This document shows, piece by piece, positions 1-8,562 of a DNA stretch of 64,000 nt. How positions within the stretch are numbered: the first letter of the stretch is position 1; the number at the start of each line of letters is the position of its first letter. Below the pieces are notes generated by a model that worked only from the letters and a program-made list of their open reading frames with translations, did not search any database and was not told where the DNA came from. The position numbers were made by a program, and so were the translations under genes. Source of the DNA: Butyrivibrio sp. Su6 (GTDB taxonomy: Bacteria > Bacillota > Clostridia > Lachnospirales > Lachnospiraceae); contig NZ_FNUR01000002.1 of NCBI RefSeq assembly GCF_900108105.1, positions 248,001 to 312,000 on the forward strand, in the 5' to 3' direction.

Positions 1-801
1 GACAGATGCAAGGCTTTGTACAGGCAGATGTACGCCAATGCCGTTGCGCTTAACACGAAGTTTGCGCCCATAAATGAGGCAACCACCAATAAAGAGGTGG
101 AGAGCGCGTTCTGCTGTCTTTTGGATGACCATCCGGAGCTCTTTTGGGTGGACATATCCTATTATTTCCAGTATGACTACAATGGAAATGTTATAGAGTT
201 TGACTTTGATTTTTATAAGAATTTCAATGATATTGCTTCAGCGCGAGGCAAATTTGAGGCTACAGCCCAGAGCCTGGCAGCAGGCGCTCGGAGTTTAAGT
301 TCTCCTTATGAAAAAGAGCTGTATATCCATGATCTGATAGTGGATAAGCTCAATTATCAGTACAATTCGCTGGATCAGAGTGCCTATAGTTCGGTGGTAT
401 TGGACAATACTGTATGTGCAGGCTATGCCCGCTGCTTCCAGTATCTGATGCAGCTTGTTGAGGTTCCGACCTACAATTGTCATGGTTGGGGCGGAAGCGA
501 GCGCCATGCCTGGAACATAATCAAGCTTGATGACGGTTTCCACAATGTGGATTGCACCTGGGATGATTCGCTGGCTGGTTATGACTATTTCAATCTTAGC
601 GATGCGGAAAACAAGAGCCACAGAAGAATGGAGTTTTCGGTTTATCTTCCTCCATGCGTTTCATCCGATTACAAGCCTGCATCAGGGCAGGAAACTATCA
701 ATGCTGGTTCGGAAGCAAATTCCGCTGCGAACAATGGGAATACTAATATTTCAATAGAAGTAGAAGAGGAAAGAAGATTTATATCATGGAGAAATGTTTA
801 A
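1..801 (+). CDS. Transglutaminase-like domain protein (5' end outside window)
   Basis: The frame is open back to base 1, so the gene starts upstream and about 266 residues are visible. The papain-like transglutaminase triad is readable: Cys in VCAGYARC near base 415, His in ERHAWN near base 505, and Asp in NVDCTWDD near base 550, in the usual order and spacing. Before this lies a helical stretch typical of the leader of bacterial transglutaminase-like proteins. After the domain there is a low-complexity Asn/Ser/Ala/Glu tail. The family includes peptidases and cross-linking enzymes. Bacterial members of this type are often surface proteins, but the N-terminus that would show a signal peptide is missing here. 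The last 16 bases overlap the next gene, which suggests co-transcription. Substrate unknown. Confidence 0.8.
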   Translation, partial: DRCKALYRQMYANAVALNTKFAPINEATTNKEVESAFCCLLDDHPELFWVDISYYFQYDYNGNVIEFDFDFYKNFNDIASARGKFEATAQSLAAGARSLSSPYEKELYIHDLIVDKLNYQYNSLDQSAYSSVVLDNTVCAGYARCFQYLMQLVEVPTYNCHGWGGSERHAWNIIKLDDGFHNVDCTWDDSLAGYDYFNLSDAENKSHRRMEFSVYLPPCVSSDYKPASGQETINAGSEANSAANNGNTNISIEVEEERRFISWRNV

Positions 802-1166
802 GACCCCATCATGGGATGTGCTTTCAGTTCTATGAAGGCAAGGGCTACAGTGCTGATTTTACAGACCATATGGGACGTGTGATAAAAGAGCTAGAGGCTT
901 CCCCGGAGCAGAAAGTGGTGCTGAAGGCTCAGACAGATGTTGTCTGCAAAAATTGTCCAAACAATGAGGGTGGCCTGTGCAGCTCTCAGGACAAGGTTAT
1001 CAGATATGACAAAGAAGTGCTGAAGGCTTGCGGACTCAGCGATGGATGCGAGATTTCTTTTGACAAGTTCACAGGGCTGGTTAAGACCAGGATCATCAAG
1101 GCGGGTATCAGAAGCGATATCTGCGGTGATTGCAGCTGGGACTATATCTGCAGGAGTAAGGAGTAG
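786..1166 (+). CDS. DUF1284 family cysteine-rich protein
   Basis: This 126-residue protein carries the DUF1284 pattern: an N-terminal RPHHGMCFQF block, a GKGYSADF block, then a VCKNCP...GGLC cysteine cluster, and a second cluster CGDCSWDYIC at the C-terminus. The clustered cysteines and paired histidines suggest binding of a metal or iron-sulfur cluster, but the family has no established function. The ATG lies inside the end of the transglutaminase-like gene (16-base overlap, different frame), so the two are probably translationally coupled. The length matches the family. Family assignment is from recalled motifs. Confidence 0.78.
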   Translation: MEKCLRPHHGMCFQFYEGKGYSADFTDHMGRVIKELEASPEQKVVLKAQTDVVCKNCPNNEGGLCSSQDKVIRYDKEVLKACGLSDGCEISFDKFTGLVKTRIIKAGIRSDICGDCSWDYICRSKE

Positions 1167-1331
1167 CCGAGACGACATCTGCAGTAATAATGAATAGTCA
1201 CGATATTTTGCTAAAAAAGTGAAAATAATAATAGAAAGTCGCCGTATCGGTCATATATCCATAAGCCTTTCCGGAATATACTTTAGCTATAAGAAAAAAT
1301 AGTTTATGTTCTTGAAAGGATGGTGTTCATT

Positions 1332-1556
1332 ATGTTATCACTATTATTTATAATATTTTTCTTCTGGATTTTTGGAAAGATGATCGGCTTTGCATTCAGA
1401 GCAAGCTGGGGAATCATGAAGATTATGTTTACACTTGTATTCCTTCCACTTATTCTTTTCGGGCTTTTGATCAGAGGACTTGTTTACATCGCACTGCCTG
1501 TACTATTGGTAGTTGGGCTTTACAGTCTCATCAAGCACGTTCAAGACGAGGTTTAA
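1332..1556 (+). CDS. Small hydrophobic membrane protein
   Basis: The protein is about 74 residues and almost entirely hydrophobic. It has an N-terminal membrane segment (LLFIIFFFWIFG), a short basic/aromatic linker, then two further hydrophobic stretches ending in a short charged tail (KHVQDEV). The frame opens at 1320, but that ATG sits inside the only ribosome binding site (GAAAGGA, 1314-1320), so the ATG at 1332 is the better start. The stop overlaps the stop of the convergent MFS gene by four bases. I do not recognise a family. Probably an inner-membrane protein of unknown function. Confidence 0.6.
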   Translation: MLSLLFIIFFFWIFGKMIGFAFRASWGIMKIMFTLVFLPLILFGLLIRGLVYIALPVLLVVGLYSLIKHVQDEV

Positions 1557-2749
1557 GAGGCACCATTGGTGCCTTGGCTCCTCTTCAGGTACATCCTACC
1601 GGCGCAGATAGCTGCGGCAATTGAGAAGATATAAAAGGCGGCCAGTATTCCAATGGCCATTCTCATTCCCAGGTGTTCTGCATTGAAGCCGGTGAGGGCT
1701 GTGAAAACAACACCGCCGATGCCCGTTGCAGTGGTGATCATGCCGGTCGAAAAGGCGGTGTTTTTTCCGGCGAAAGGAATCATCATATTGAGGACGCATG
1801 GATAGATGGCGCCGCTGGCAAAGCCAAGAGGGATGCAGAGCGCAAATACCACGAGGCTGTTATCCATAAGAGCTACAAGGACGGTGAGAAGTGGAATTGC
1901 CACAAGGGCAGTAAGCAGGATGGCTCTGGCTCTTTTTGCAAAATAGCCCACGAATACTCTCGAAGGGATCATCATTGCCCAGAACACTGAGAGGGCGTAG
2001 CGTCCGAGGCCTGAGTCCAAAACGTCCGCGAACAGAGTTTCTACAAAGTACGCAAAGCCGTTTTCAAATCCAACATAGATGCACATGATAACGCAAAGAA
2101 GCAGGATTCCCATAAGGAAGAATTCTGTTTCTTTTTTTGTGGACCCATCTGTGACAGCTCTCCTGGCAGCAGATTCTCTTTTCCCCTCTCCTGATGCCAT
2201 GATTCCGGCAAAAGAAATGAGGCTTCCCACTGCGAGAATGGTAAAAAGAACTTTCCAGGTAAGCCCAAGTCCAAGGTAATACTCCACAACAAGCGGAGCC
2301 ACCAAAGCTCCCAGGGCATACATGGAGGTCATGAATCCGATTTTTTTGCTACCGCTGATGGGATAGGAGTCTGCAAGAGCAGCGATGGATATAAACTGAA
2401 GTGCACTGGTGGTTAGGCCAAGAAAGAACACACCTACAACAAATGCACTTTGTAGACCAATTATCTGGATTCCTGCGGCGGCCACAAACTGGATCACCAG
2501 CAGGAGCTTTATACACTTTGTTTTGACGTTGGCGTCTGCCCATGCGCCAAGGATCAGAGGGGCAAGCATGGTGGCAAAGAGCTCAGTTGCCGCAAAGAGG
2601 CCTTTGGAGGTCTCGGAAAGATCGTAGTTTTGCCCGATGCTTCGAAGGCTGGCCTGGTAGCCGCCTGCTTCAAAGCCGTTAATGAATATGATCAAAAAAA
2701 GCACAAGCCATAAAAAGTCGAACTTTTCAGATTTATCATTACTGTTCAT
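1553..2749 (-). CDS. Major facilitator superfamily transporter
   Basis: The product is a 398-residue MFS-type permease with about 12 hydrophobic segments. The first helix carries FINGFEAGGYQASL, and a loop after helix 2 (GAWADANVKTK) occupies the place of the MFS A-motif. The frame extends 27 residues upstream, but the internal ATG at 2749 follows a strong AGGAGG (2755-2760 region) and gives a typical MFS N-terminus, so that start is preferred. The gene lies 37 bases downstream of the EAL/GGDEF gene on the same strand and may be co-transcribed. The substrate cannot be read from sequence; sugars, drugs or metabolites are all possible. Confidence 0.8.
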   Translation of the reverse strand: MNSNDKSEKFDFLWLVLFLIIFINGFEAGGYQASLRSIGQNYDLSETSKGLFAATELFATMLAPLILGAWADANVKTKCIKLLLVIQFVAAAGIQIIGLQSAFVVGVFFLGLTTSALQFISIAALADSYPISGSKKIGFMTSMYALGALVAPLVVEYYLGLGLTWKVLFTILAVGSLISFAGIMASGEGKRESAARRAVTDGSTKKETEFFLMGILLLCVIMCIYVGFENGFAYFVETLFADVLDSGLGRYALSVFWAMMIPSRVFVGYFAKRARAILLTALVAIPLLTVLVALMDNSLVVFALCIPLGFASGAIYPCVLNMMIPFAGKNTAFSTGMITTATGIGGVVFTALTGFNAEHLGMRMAIGILAAFYIFSIAAAICAGRMYLKRSQGTNGAS

Positions 2750-2786
2750 GGAAACCTCCTGAGCAGATATGCTTTTTAAGTACCGT

Positions 2787-5273
2787 CTACTGCTGAATGC
2801 GGTCAAGGACCTTGTGGTACATGTTTTCATCTGTGGCTTCTTTGTCAGATCTGAGCATTGCTGAAATGCTGACTTTCAGCGTCATCTTGTTGCCATCGAG
2901 CTCTCTTATAGATTCAATTGCTTCTTTTAACTGACTGCACAATTCATCAACTTCAGATTGCTTATCGGTGTATAAAAGAAGCGCAAAATCTGACTGTATC
3001 ATTCTGGCCACAGCACAGCGGTCCTTTGTGACTTTCAGTATTTCCTGGCCCATTCGTTGCAGAAGCTTATTAATAAAGTCTTCTCCATAGTCAGCCGCAA
3101 CCCTCGCATGCTTTATGTCTCTAAGTATGATGAGAGCATAGTCGCGCCCAAGGTCATGGTAGTTCTGGGAATAATCAATAAGGGCATCAAGGAAACCTTT
3201 TTTATTCATAAAACCGGTAACAGTGTCAGTTCTTTTTACGTTATAAAGTTTGTCTATTCTGGCCATTTCCTCATCAACATCAAAGAAATAGCCCATCAGG
3301 CCGATAATCTCGTTACCGTCATATATAGGAGTTTTGAAGCACATGATGTTATGGACAATACCTTTGACGATGCAGTATCCCGGAACACCTGAAACCACGG
3401 CTCCTTTGGAAAGAACATCAAGTTCATCGTTTCTGTATGCTTTTCCGTCGATATGCCAGCCCATGTCCTCATCATCTTTACCGAGGATATCGTCGATGGT
3501 AAAGCCGTAGAAGTCAAGGAACGCTTTGCTGGCGCCCAAAAACCTTCTGTTTTTATCCTTCCAAAAGAATTTAAGATGAGAGGCAGTTACAGTGTTTTCC
3601 CACATTTGTGCATACATTTGTGAGTCATCTGAATTAAGCCCGTAGTCTTCGCGGTTGTATAATTCCTGGATTTTGTTAAGGATTGAGTGGGTATCGTCAG
3701 GAGTTGGCTTTGTGCACATGAGGAATTCTTGTTCCTCTGTTCCTGGAATAAGCATGAGCGACAGGCCTTTCCACTCATAATTACCGTCACTTTGCTTGAT
3801 CCTGAACATATTCTCGACATAGCCTTTGGAACTGTTTTCTATGCGGCTGTTAAGTGTAGACCAGTCGCAGAAAACATCAAACTTCTTGGCGTCAGCCAGC
3901 GCTATATATTCCTCTTTGAACTTTTGTGTATAGGTATTAAGATCCATGCCATCGCTGGAGCTGCCCTTCATATAACGGAATTTTCCAACCATTGGAATAA
4001 TTGTGTTATTAGATGGATTGATCTGAGCCACAGTGTCAAACATGTGATTTATTTCTTTTAACCTGAAGTCAAGGCTGTTTCTTTTTTCAATATTTGTATC
4101 AGAAGATATATTGCGAATGGAGCTCATAAGGATATGGCTTCCGGCGTTTTCTGCAATCTCTTTTCCCTTAAGACAAAGAATGTTTCCATCAACAGTAAAG
4201 TAGAAGGTTTCAAGGTTCTTACTCTGCTCAACGGTATCAGCGAATTTTCTGAGCTGAGAATTTATGGGAGAGTTGGAATGGAATACTTTCTGATCGATAT
4301 CTTCCTGGTCGTAGGATCTGCCAAAAGCCTGTATTTTGTAGATGTCATTCATGAAAAGAGTTCTGAGAACTCCGTTGTCATCTTCTAAAATGGCCAAAGG
4401 TTCATCAGTATGCCTTGCATGGAAGCTGGCCACATCGTAGAAATGGCGCCACTGCCTCTTTTCAATCTCAATTTTGCTCTCTTTGATATGGTCAAAAAAG
4501 TCATTTATGGGCATTGGTTTGCCGTAGTAATAGCCCTGGAGTCGGCCACAGCCGATGTTTTTTAGAAACTCCACCTGCTCCTGGTTTTCCACGCCTTCTG
4601 CCAGCGTCATGATATCAATTTCTTTTGCCATGATGACTGTAGAAGTAATTATGGCCTTGGATTTGTCGTCAAAGGAGCGAAGAAATGACATATCGAGCTT
4701 AAGGGTGTCGAAATGATAGTCCTTAAGGACAGTAAGAGAGGAATAACCGCTTCCAAAGTCATCCATCCACACCTCATAGCCGGTGCTTCTGAAGCGCTCT
4801 ATCATGCCGGACATCAGCTCAGCGTCAGATACGATCATGCTCTCGGTTATCTCAACATGAATGTAGTCCCTGGGAATATCGTACTCGTCCACCGCATCCT
4901 CCAAAACCTTGAGCATGTCAGTGGCTTCAAGGTCAAGGCGCGAGAAATTGATCGATACCGGAACGGCATCGAGACCATTATGAATACGCTCTGAAATGTC
5001 GGAGCAGACTTTTTTAACCATCCAGCAGTCAAGCTTGTGGATTTGCCTGCTCTCTTCGAGAGCGCCTATGAATTTATCAGGTGAAAGAAATCCCATTTCA
5101 GGGTCGATCCATCTTGCCAGAGATTCAGCGCCGCAAAGCTGCCCTGTGAGCGCGCGAACAACAGGCTGGTAATAAACTTTTACCCAGCAATTTTCCAGTG
5201 CTTTCTCAATATTAGCAACCACGTATTCCGCGATTTTTTTGCGTTCCTGACTATTGTCTGAGGCAAGTGGCAT
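2787..5273 (-). CDS. EAL phosphodiesterase with PAS region and degenerate GGDEF
   Basis: This 828-residue signalling protein has an unusual order: EAL first (about residues 20-265), then sensory PAS-like regions (about 280-410 and 550-680), then a GGDEF-like domain (about 690-820). EAL catalytic residues are all present: Glu50 (AESLARW), Asn109, Glu141, Asp171-Asp172 (DDFGSGYSS), Lys192, Glu226 (AEGVEN) and Gln246. In the last domain the signature loop reads MIQSDF instead of GGDEF, so cyclase activity is unlikely and a regulatory role is more probable. No membrane helix is evident, so the protein is probably cytoplasmic. It most likely hydrolyses cyclic di-GMP in response to a PAS-sensed signal. 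A GGAG precedes the ATG at 5273. Confidence 0.85.
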   Translation of the reverse strand: MPLASDNSQERKKIAEYVVANIEKALENCWVKVYYQPVVRALTGQLCGAESLARWIDPEMGFLSPDKFIGALEESRQIHKLDCWMVKKVCSDISERIHNGLDAVPVSINFSRLDLEATDMLKVLEDAVDEYDIPRDYIHVEITESMIVSDAELMSGMIERFRSTGYEVWMDDFGSGYSSLTVLKDYHFDTLKLDMSFLRSFDDKSKAIITSTVIMAKEIDIMTLAEGVENQEQVEFLKNIGCGRLQGYYYGKPMPINDFFDHIKESKIEIEKRQWRHFYDVASFHARHTDEPLAILEDDNGVLRTLFMNDIYKIQAFGRSYDQEDIDQKVFHSNSPINSQLRKFADTVEQSKNLETFYFTVDGNILCLKGKEIAENAGSHILMSSIRNISSDTNIEKRNSLDFRLKEINHMFDTVAQINPSNNTIIPMVGKFRYMKGSSSDGMDLNTYTQKFKEEYIALADAKKFDVFCDWSTLNSRIENSSKGYVENMFRIKQSDGNYEWKGLSLMLIPGTEEQEFLMCTKPTPDDTHSILNKIQELYNREDYGLNSDDSQMYAQMWENTVTASHLKFFWKDKNRRFLGASKAFLDFYGFTIDDILGKDDEDMGWHIDGKAYRNDELDVLSKGAVVSGVPGYCIVKGIVHNIMCFKTPIYDGNEIIGLMGYFFDVDEEMARIDKLYNVKRTDTVTGFMNKKGFLDALIDYSQNYHDLGRDYALIILRDIKHARVAADYGEDFINKLLQRMGQEILKVTKDRCAVARMIQSDFALLLYTDKQSEVDELCSQLKEAIESIRELDGNKMTLKVSISAMLRSDKEATDENMYHKVLDRIQQ

Positions 5274-5465
5274 GAACGTAATCTCCGTGAAAAAATTATT
5301 GCTATATTGAGCATAACATAAGTTGAGTACCGATAGTAAATAATATTATTAAATGATTATAAATATGACAAATTTAATTATTGTTTCCAAATAAGTTGTT
5401 TGCAATAAGTGGTGGTTTCCGCGTAATATAATTATGGAGCTTTAAGTATTTGAAAGGATATAAGT

Positions 5466-6398
5466 ATGATAATTCAGACCGGGTCTCGCACAGATATTCC
5501 GGCTTTTTATGCTGACTGGTTTGCAAACAGGCTAAAAGAGGGCTTTGTCTATGTGCGGAATCCTTACAATATGACATATATTACAAAGTATTTGCTAAAT
5601 CCTTCGGTGGTTGACATAATCTGCTTTTGCTCAAAGAATCCGAAACCCATGCTTAAATATCTGGATCTTTTGAAACCATATGGAATGTATTGGTATGTGA
5701 CGATTACGGGCTACGGAAGGGACATAGAGCCCAATGTTCCGGATATACCTGATGTGGCAGAGACCTTCAAAAGACTCTCTGAGTTTGCGGGCGTGGATTC
5801 AATGGGATGGCGATATGACCCGATTTTCCTGGATGACAAATATACGAAGGATTATCATCTTGAGAAGTTCGAGGAGATCGCATCGACCCTTGATGGCTAC
5901 ACACAGACGGCAGTTATCAGCTTTATAGATATTTATCAGAAAGTGAAAAAGAACTTTCCCGAGGCGAAGCCCTTAGAAAAAGCAGACAGAATGTACCTTG
6001 GTGAAAAGATGGCTCTGATTGCGAAGGATCATGGGATGACGCTTCGGCCCTGCGCTGAGGGAAATGAGCTGGAAGTATTTGGCGCAGACTGCAGTGGCTG
6101 CATGACTCAGCCAATGTATGAAAAGGCTGTTCATAACAGCATGAATTTTCCAAAGGTAAAGAATGCGCGGGCTTCCTGCGCGTGCTATCTTGCGAATGAC
6201 ATAGGCATGTATAACACGTGCCTTCACATGTGCAGGTACTGTTATGCCAACTATGATGCGAAGACGGTGATGGATAATAATGAGAATCACGATCCGCTTT
6301 CGCCGCTCCTTATCGGGCATGTCAGGCCAGAGGATGAGATTCATCAGGCAGAGCAAAAGAGCTGGATCGACGGGCAGCTTTCATTTGATTTTCTGTGA
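5466..6398 (+). CDS. DUF1848 family iron-sulfur protein
   Basis: The 310-residue protein matches DUF1848: an IIQTGSRTDIPAF start, a GFVYVRNPYN block, and a C-terminal cysteine cluster with Cys238, Cys240, Cys252, Cys256 and Cys259 (SCACYLANDIG...TCLHMCRYCYAN). The CxxxCxxC-like spacing resembles a radical-SAM or other Fe-S ligand set, but it lies at the C-terminus rather than the N-terminus, and the function of the family is not established. An AAAGGA ribosome binding site precedes the ATG. The gene is divergent from the EAL gene and appears to be a single transcription unit, since the GH105 gene downstream has its own promoter-like sequence. Confidence 0.82.
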   Translation: MIIQTGSRTDIPAFYADWFANRLKEGFVYVRNPYNMTYITKYLLNPSVVDIICFCSKNPKPMLKYLDLLKPYGMYWYVTITGYGRDIEPNVPDIPDVAETFKRLSEFAGVDSMGWRYDPIFLDDKYTKDYHLEKFEEIASTLDGYTQTAVISFIDIYQKVKKNFPEAKPLEKADRMYLGEKMALIAKDHGMTLRPCAEGNELEVFGADCSGCMTQPMYEKAVHNSMNFPKVKNARASCACYLANDIGMYNTCLHMCRYCYANYDAKTVMDNNENHDPLSPLLIGHVRPEDEIHQAEQKSWIDGQLSFDFL

Positions 6399-6446
6399 GA
6401 TGTAAACTAGAGGAAAAATACCAGTAATATCAGCGGATAAGCAATA

Positions 6447-6475
6447 TTTACAGTTTGTTTTTGGGGTAAAATAAT
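6447..6475 (+). promoter_or_regulatory. Candidate sigma-A promoter for the GH105 gene
   Basis: TTTACA (6447-6452), a 17-base spacer and AATAAT (6470-6475) each differ from the sigma-A consensus by one base. The resulting leader to the ATG at 6495 would be only about a dozen bases, which is short but still includes the GGAGG at 6485-6489. Confidence 0.45.
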
Positions 6476-6494
6476 AAATGTATTGGAGGTAGCT

Positions 6495-7607
6495 ATGGAT
6501 AAGTCTTTTTTAGAGAAGAAAATTGAGCAGGTTGTGGATAAGCTTCTTAATCTTGGTGGAGCTGACTATGAGCAGGACAAAAAGATGTCGGTTGAGGAAA
6601 TTATCAAGTCCGGAAAGTGCGCCAGGGATTATGGCATCGAGGAGTGGGACTGGCCGCAGGGAGTAGGTCTTTATGGACTGTATCTTTTGCAGAATTACAG
6701 GAAGAGCGATGAATATATGGATTTCTTTGTGAACTGGTATGAAAGAAATCTTGAGATTGGGCTTCCGTCCAGAAATATTAATACATCATGCCCATATCTT
6801 ACGCTTATAAGCATTCTTGATAAGATGCCCGACAAGGAAAAATATGAGAAGTTATGCCTTGATCAGGCAAAGTTTCTTATGGAGGAGCTTCCAAAGACTA
6901 AAGATGGTGGATTCCAGCATGTGACAAGTGCTATCGGCGACAGAAACGGTGTCATGTTAAACAATGGCCAGATCTGGGCTGATACCCTGTTTATGGCAGT
7001 TCTTTTCCTACAGAAAATGGGCATAAAGTATGACAATGCTGCCTGGAGAGATGAGGCAACCCATCAGTTCCTGGTACATATAAAGTATCTTTACTCCAAG
7101 CAGACAGGGCTTTTTTACCATGGATTCAGCTTTGAGAGAAACGACAATTTCGGTGGAATATACTGGTGCAGAGGCAATTCATGGTTTACGCTTGGCGTTA
7201 CTCTTTTCCTTGAGGACGCGGATTATCTTGATGGCGGCGTAAGGCAGTTTATTGTGGATACATTTGTTGATCATGCTGAAGCTTTGAGGAAATATCAGGG
7301 TGCGAGCGGACTTTTCCACACGGTTATAGATGACGAGACTTCTTACGAGGAAGTTTCCGGAACAGCTGCCATGGCAGCAGGACTTCTTCGCGGAATAAAG
7401 CTTGGAATTCTATCAGAAGATTACAAAGACTGTGCGGCTAAGGCTATCGCAGCTATATGCGACAATGTGGATTCAGACGGCACAGTGCTTAACGTATCGG
7501 CAGGCACAGCTATGGGCATGGATGCACAGCATTACAAGAACATTCAGATCCGTCCAATGGCCTACGGCCAGTCCCTTACACTGGTTGCCCTCTGCGAAGC
7601 GCTGTAA
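6495..7607 (+). CDS. GH105 unsaturated rhamnogalacturonyl/glucuronyl hydrolase
   Basis: The 370-residue protein fits the GH105 (alpha/alpha)6-barrel family (YteR/YesR type), which removes the unsaturated uronic acid left at the non-reducing end of pectin lyase products. The likely catalytic Asp163 is in NGQIWADTLFMA. Other family blocks are GLFYHGF (His209), WCRGNSWF (224-231) and a C-terminal MAYGQSL block. There is no signal peptide, so it acts in the cytoplasm on imported oligosaccharides. The frame opens at a TTG at 6483, but GGAGG at 6485-6489 points to the ATG at 6495. It appears monocistronic and is unlinked to the pectin-type import operon at 47-54 kb, although the functions fit together. 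Confidence 0.85.
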   Translation: MDKSFLEKKIEQVVDKLLNLGGADYEQDKKMSVEEIIKSGKCARDYGIEEWDWPQGVGLYGLYLLQNYRKSDEYMDFFVNWYERNLEIGLPSRNINTSCPYLTLISILDKMPDKEKYEKLCLDQAKFLMEELPKTKDGGFQHVTSAIGDRNGVMLNNGQIWADTLFMAVLFLQKMGIKYDNAAWRDEATHQFLVHIKYLYSKQTGLFYHGFSFERNDNFGGIYWCRGNSWFTLGVTLFLEDADYLDGGVRQFIVDTFVDHAEALRKYQGASGLFHTVIDDETSYEEVSGTAAMAAGLLRGIKLGILSEDYKDCAAKAIAAICDNVDSDGTVLNVSAGTAMGMDAQHYKNIQIRPMAYGQSLTLVALCEAL

Positions 7608-7773
7608 GTTGGATAAAAGGAAGCTGATTTCCTGCTGATTCTCAAAAATGGCAAAATAACGTAGATTTTTTTGCTAAAGAAAACATGTAATTGAGGCCGG
7701 GGCAGCAATACAATGTATTCATAGTACAAGCAACTAAAAACATTTTTTTAAGAAAGGATGTTGGTGAGGAATT

Positions 7774-8163
7774 ATGAATATTACATTAGAAGCTGTTGAA
7801 AAAGTAATGGAGCAGACAGGCGTTGATTACAAAGCTGCAAAGGAAGCTCTCGTTAAAACTGACGGAGATGTTGATGCAGCAATCAAGCTGATCCAGCCGG
7901 ATTCAAAGGATGTCAGCGATGACATCAAGGAAGCAATGGACAAGCTTAAGAAGAAAGTCGAAGAAGGAAATGTTGACAGAATTCAGATCAAGAAAGGCAA
8001 CGAGGTAGTATTCAGCGTACCTGTTAATGTAGGAATTGTCGGTGGAATTCTTGGACTGGCAGCAGCACCTTGGGCACTGATCGCAGGATCAGTTGCAGCA
8101 TTCGGACTTGGATGCCGACTTGAAGTTGTAAAAAAAGACGGAACTACAGATGAGATAAAATAA
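7774..8163 (+). CDS. UBA-like plus DUF4342 protein
   Basis: The first 42 residues form a UBA-like three-helix module (VEKVMEQTGVDYKAAKEALVKTDGDVDAAI), similar to those in EF-Ts and NAC proteins. Then a DUF4342-type segment follows, with a charged stretch, an IQIKKGNEVVFSVPVN beta motif and a Gly/Ala-rich hydrophobic stretch (about 88-112), ending in a short basic tail. The length of 129 residues is typical. The hydrophobic part may insert in or contact the membrane. No function is established for the family. An AGGAATT-type site precedes the ATG, and a 13-base-pair hairpin follows the stop, so it seems to be a single-gene unit. Confidence 0.75.
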   Translation: MNITLEAVEKVMEQTGVDYKAAKEALVKTDGDVDAAIKLIQPDSKDVSDDIKEAMDKLKKKVEEGNVDRIQIKKGNEVVFSVPVNVGIVGGILGLAAAPWALIAGSVAAFGLGCRLEVVKKDGTTDEIK

Positions 8164-8185
8164 ATATCTTATGAACTTATGAATG

Positions 8186-8225
8186 AAAGATATAGTGGTG
8201 ATAAAGTTATTGCCACTATATCTTT
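8186..8225 (+). terminator. Hairpin after the DUF4342 gene
   Basis: AAAGATATAGTGG (8186-8198) pairs perfectly with CCACTATATCTTT (8213-8225), a 13-base-pair stem with a 14-base loop. The T-tract is short (CTTTTATG), so it is a moderate rather than textbook terminator. Confidence 0.6.
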
Positions 8226-8341
8226 TATGTCCCATGAGCACACCTGAGTCAAATGAGCTTAAAAGAATTCATTTATACCTGCGGGTTTCTGTAGTATTAT
8301 CATATACATATGCGTTGTGGCAGATAAACAGGAGGTTTGTC

Positions 8342-8512
8342 ATGGAAACTTGGTATTACGTAGTAGAAAGTATTGACGGAGATTATGCTAATTTAAAGAG
8401 AACAGATATTGAATCTGAGGATCTAAAGCTCGTTGCGAGAGCTCTTTTGCCGGAAGGAATAGCAGAAGGAACGCAGCTTAAGTATGAGTTCATGCAGTAT
8501 TCAATTGTATGA
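8342..8512 (+). CDS. Small DUF3006-like protein
   Basis: This 56-residue protein starts at an ATG preceded by AGGAGG (8330-8335). The longer open frame back to 8183 runs through the preceding hairpin and has no ribosome binding site. The pattern VVESIDGDYANLKR...ARALLPEGIAEGTQLKY resembles DUF3006, small beta-rich proteins with an E/DGDYA start and an LPEG-EG block. The family has no known function. It is followed by the DUF4003-like gene after 50 bases, so the two may be co-transcribed. Family assignment is moderate because the protein is short. Confidence 0.6.
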   Translation: METWYYVVESIDGDYANLKRTDIESEDLKLVARALLPEGIAEGTQLKYEFMQYSIV

Positions 8513-8562
8513 TCCGGTAATGACAATTTAAAGAACAGACTGAATTTTGGGGAGAAAAGTGT

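Noticed and set aside
8183..8341. N-terminal extension of the DUF3006-like gene
   Set aside because: It runs through a 13-base-pair hairpin and the clear AGGAGG belongs to the ATG at 8342.
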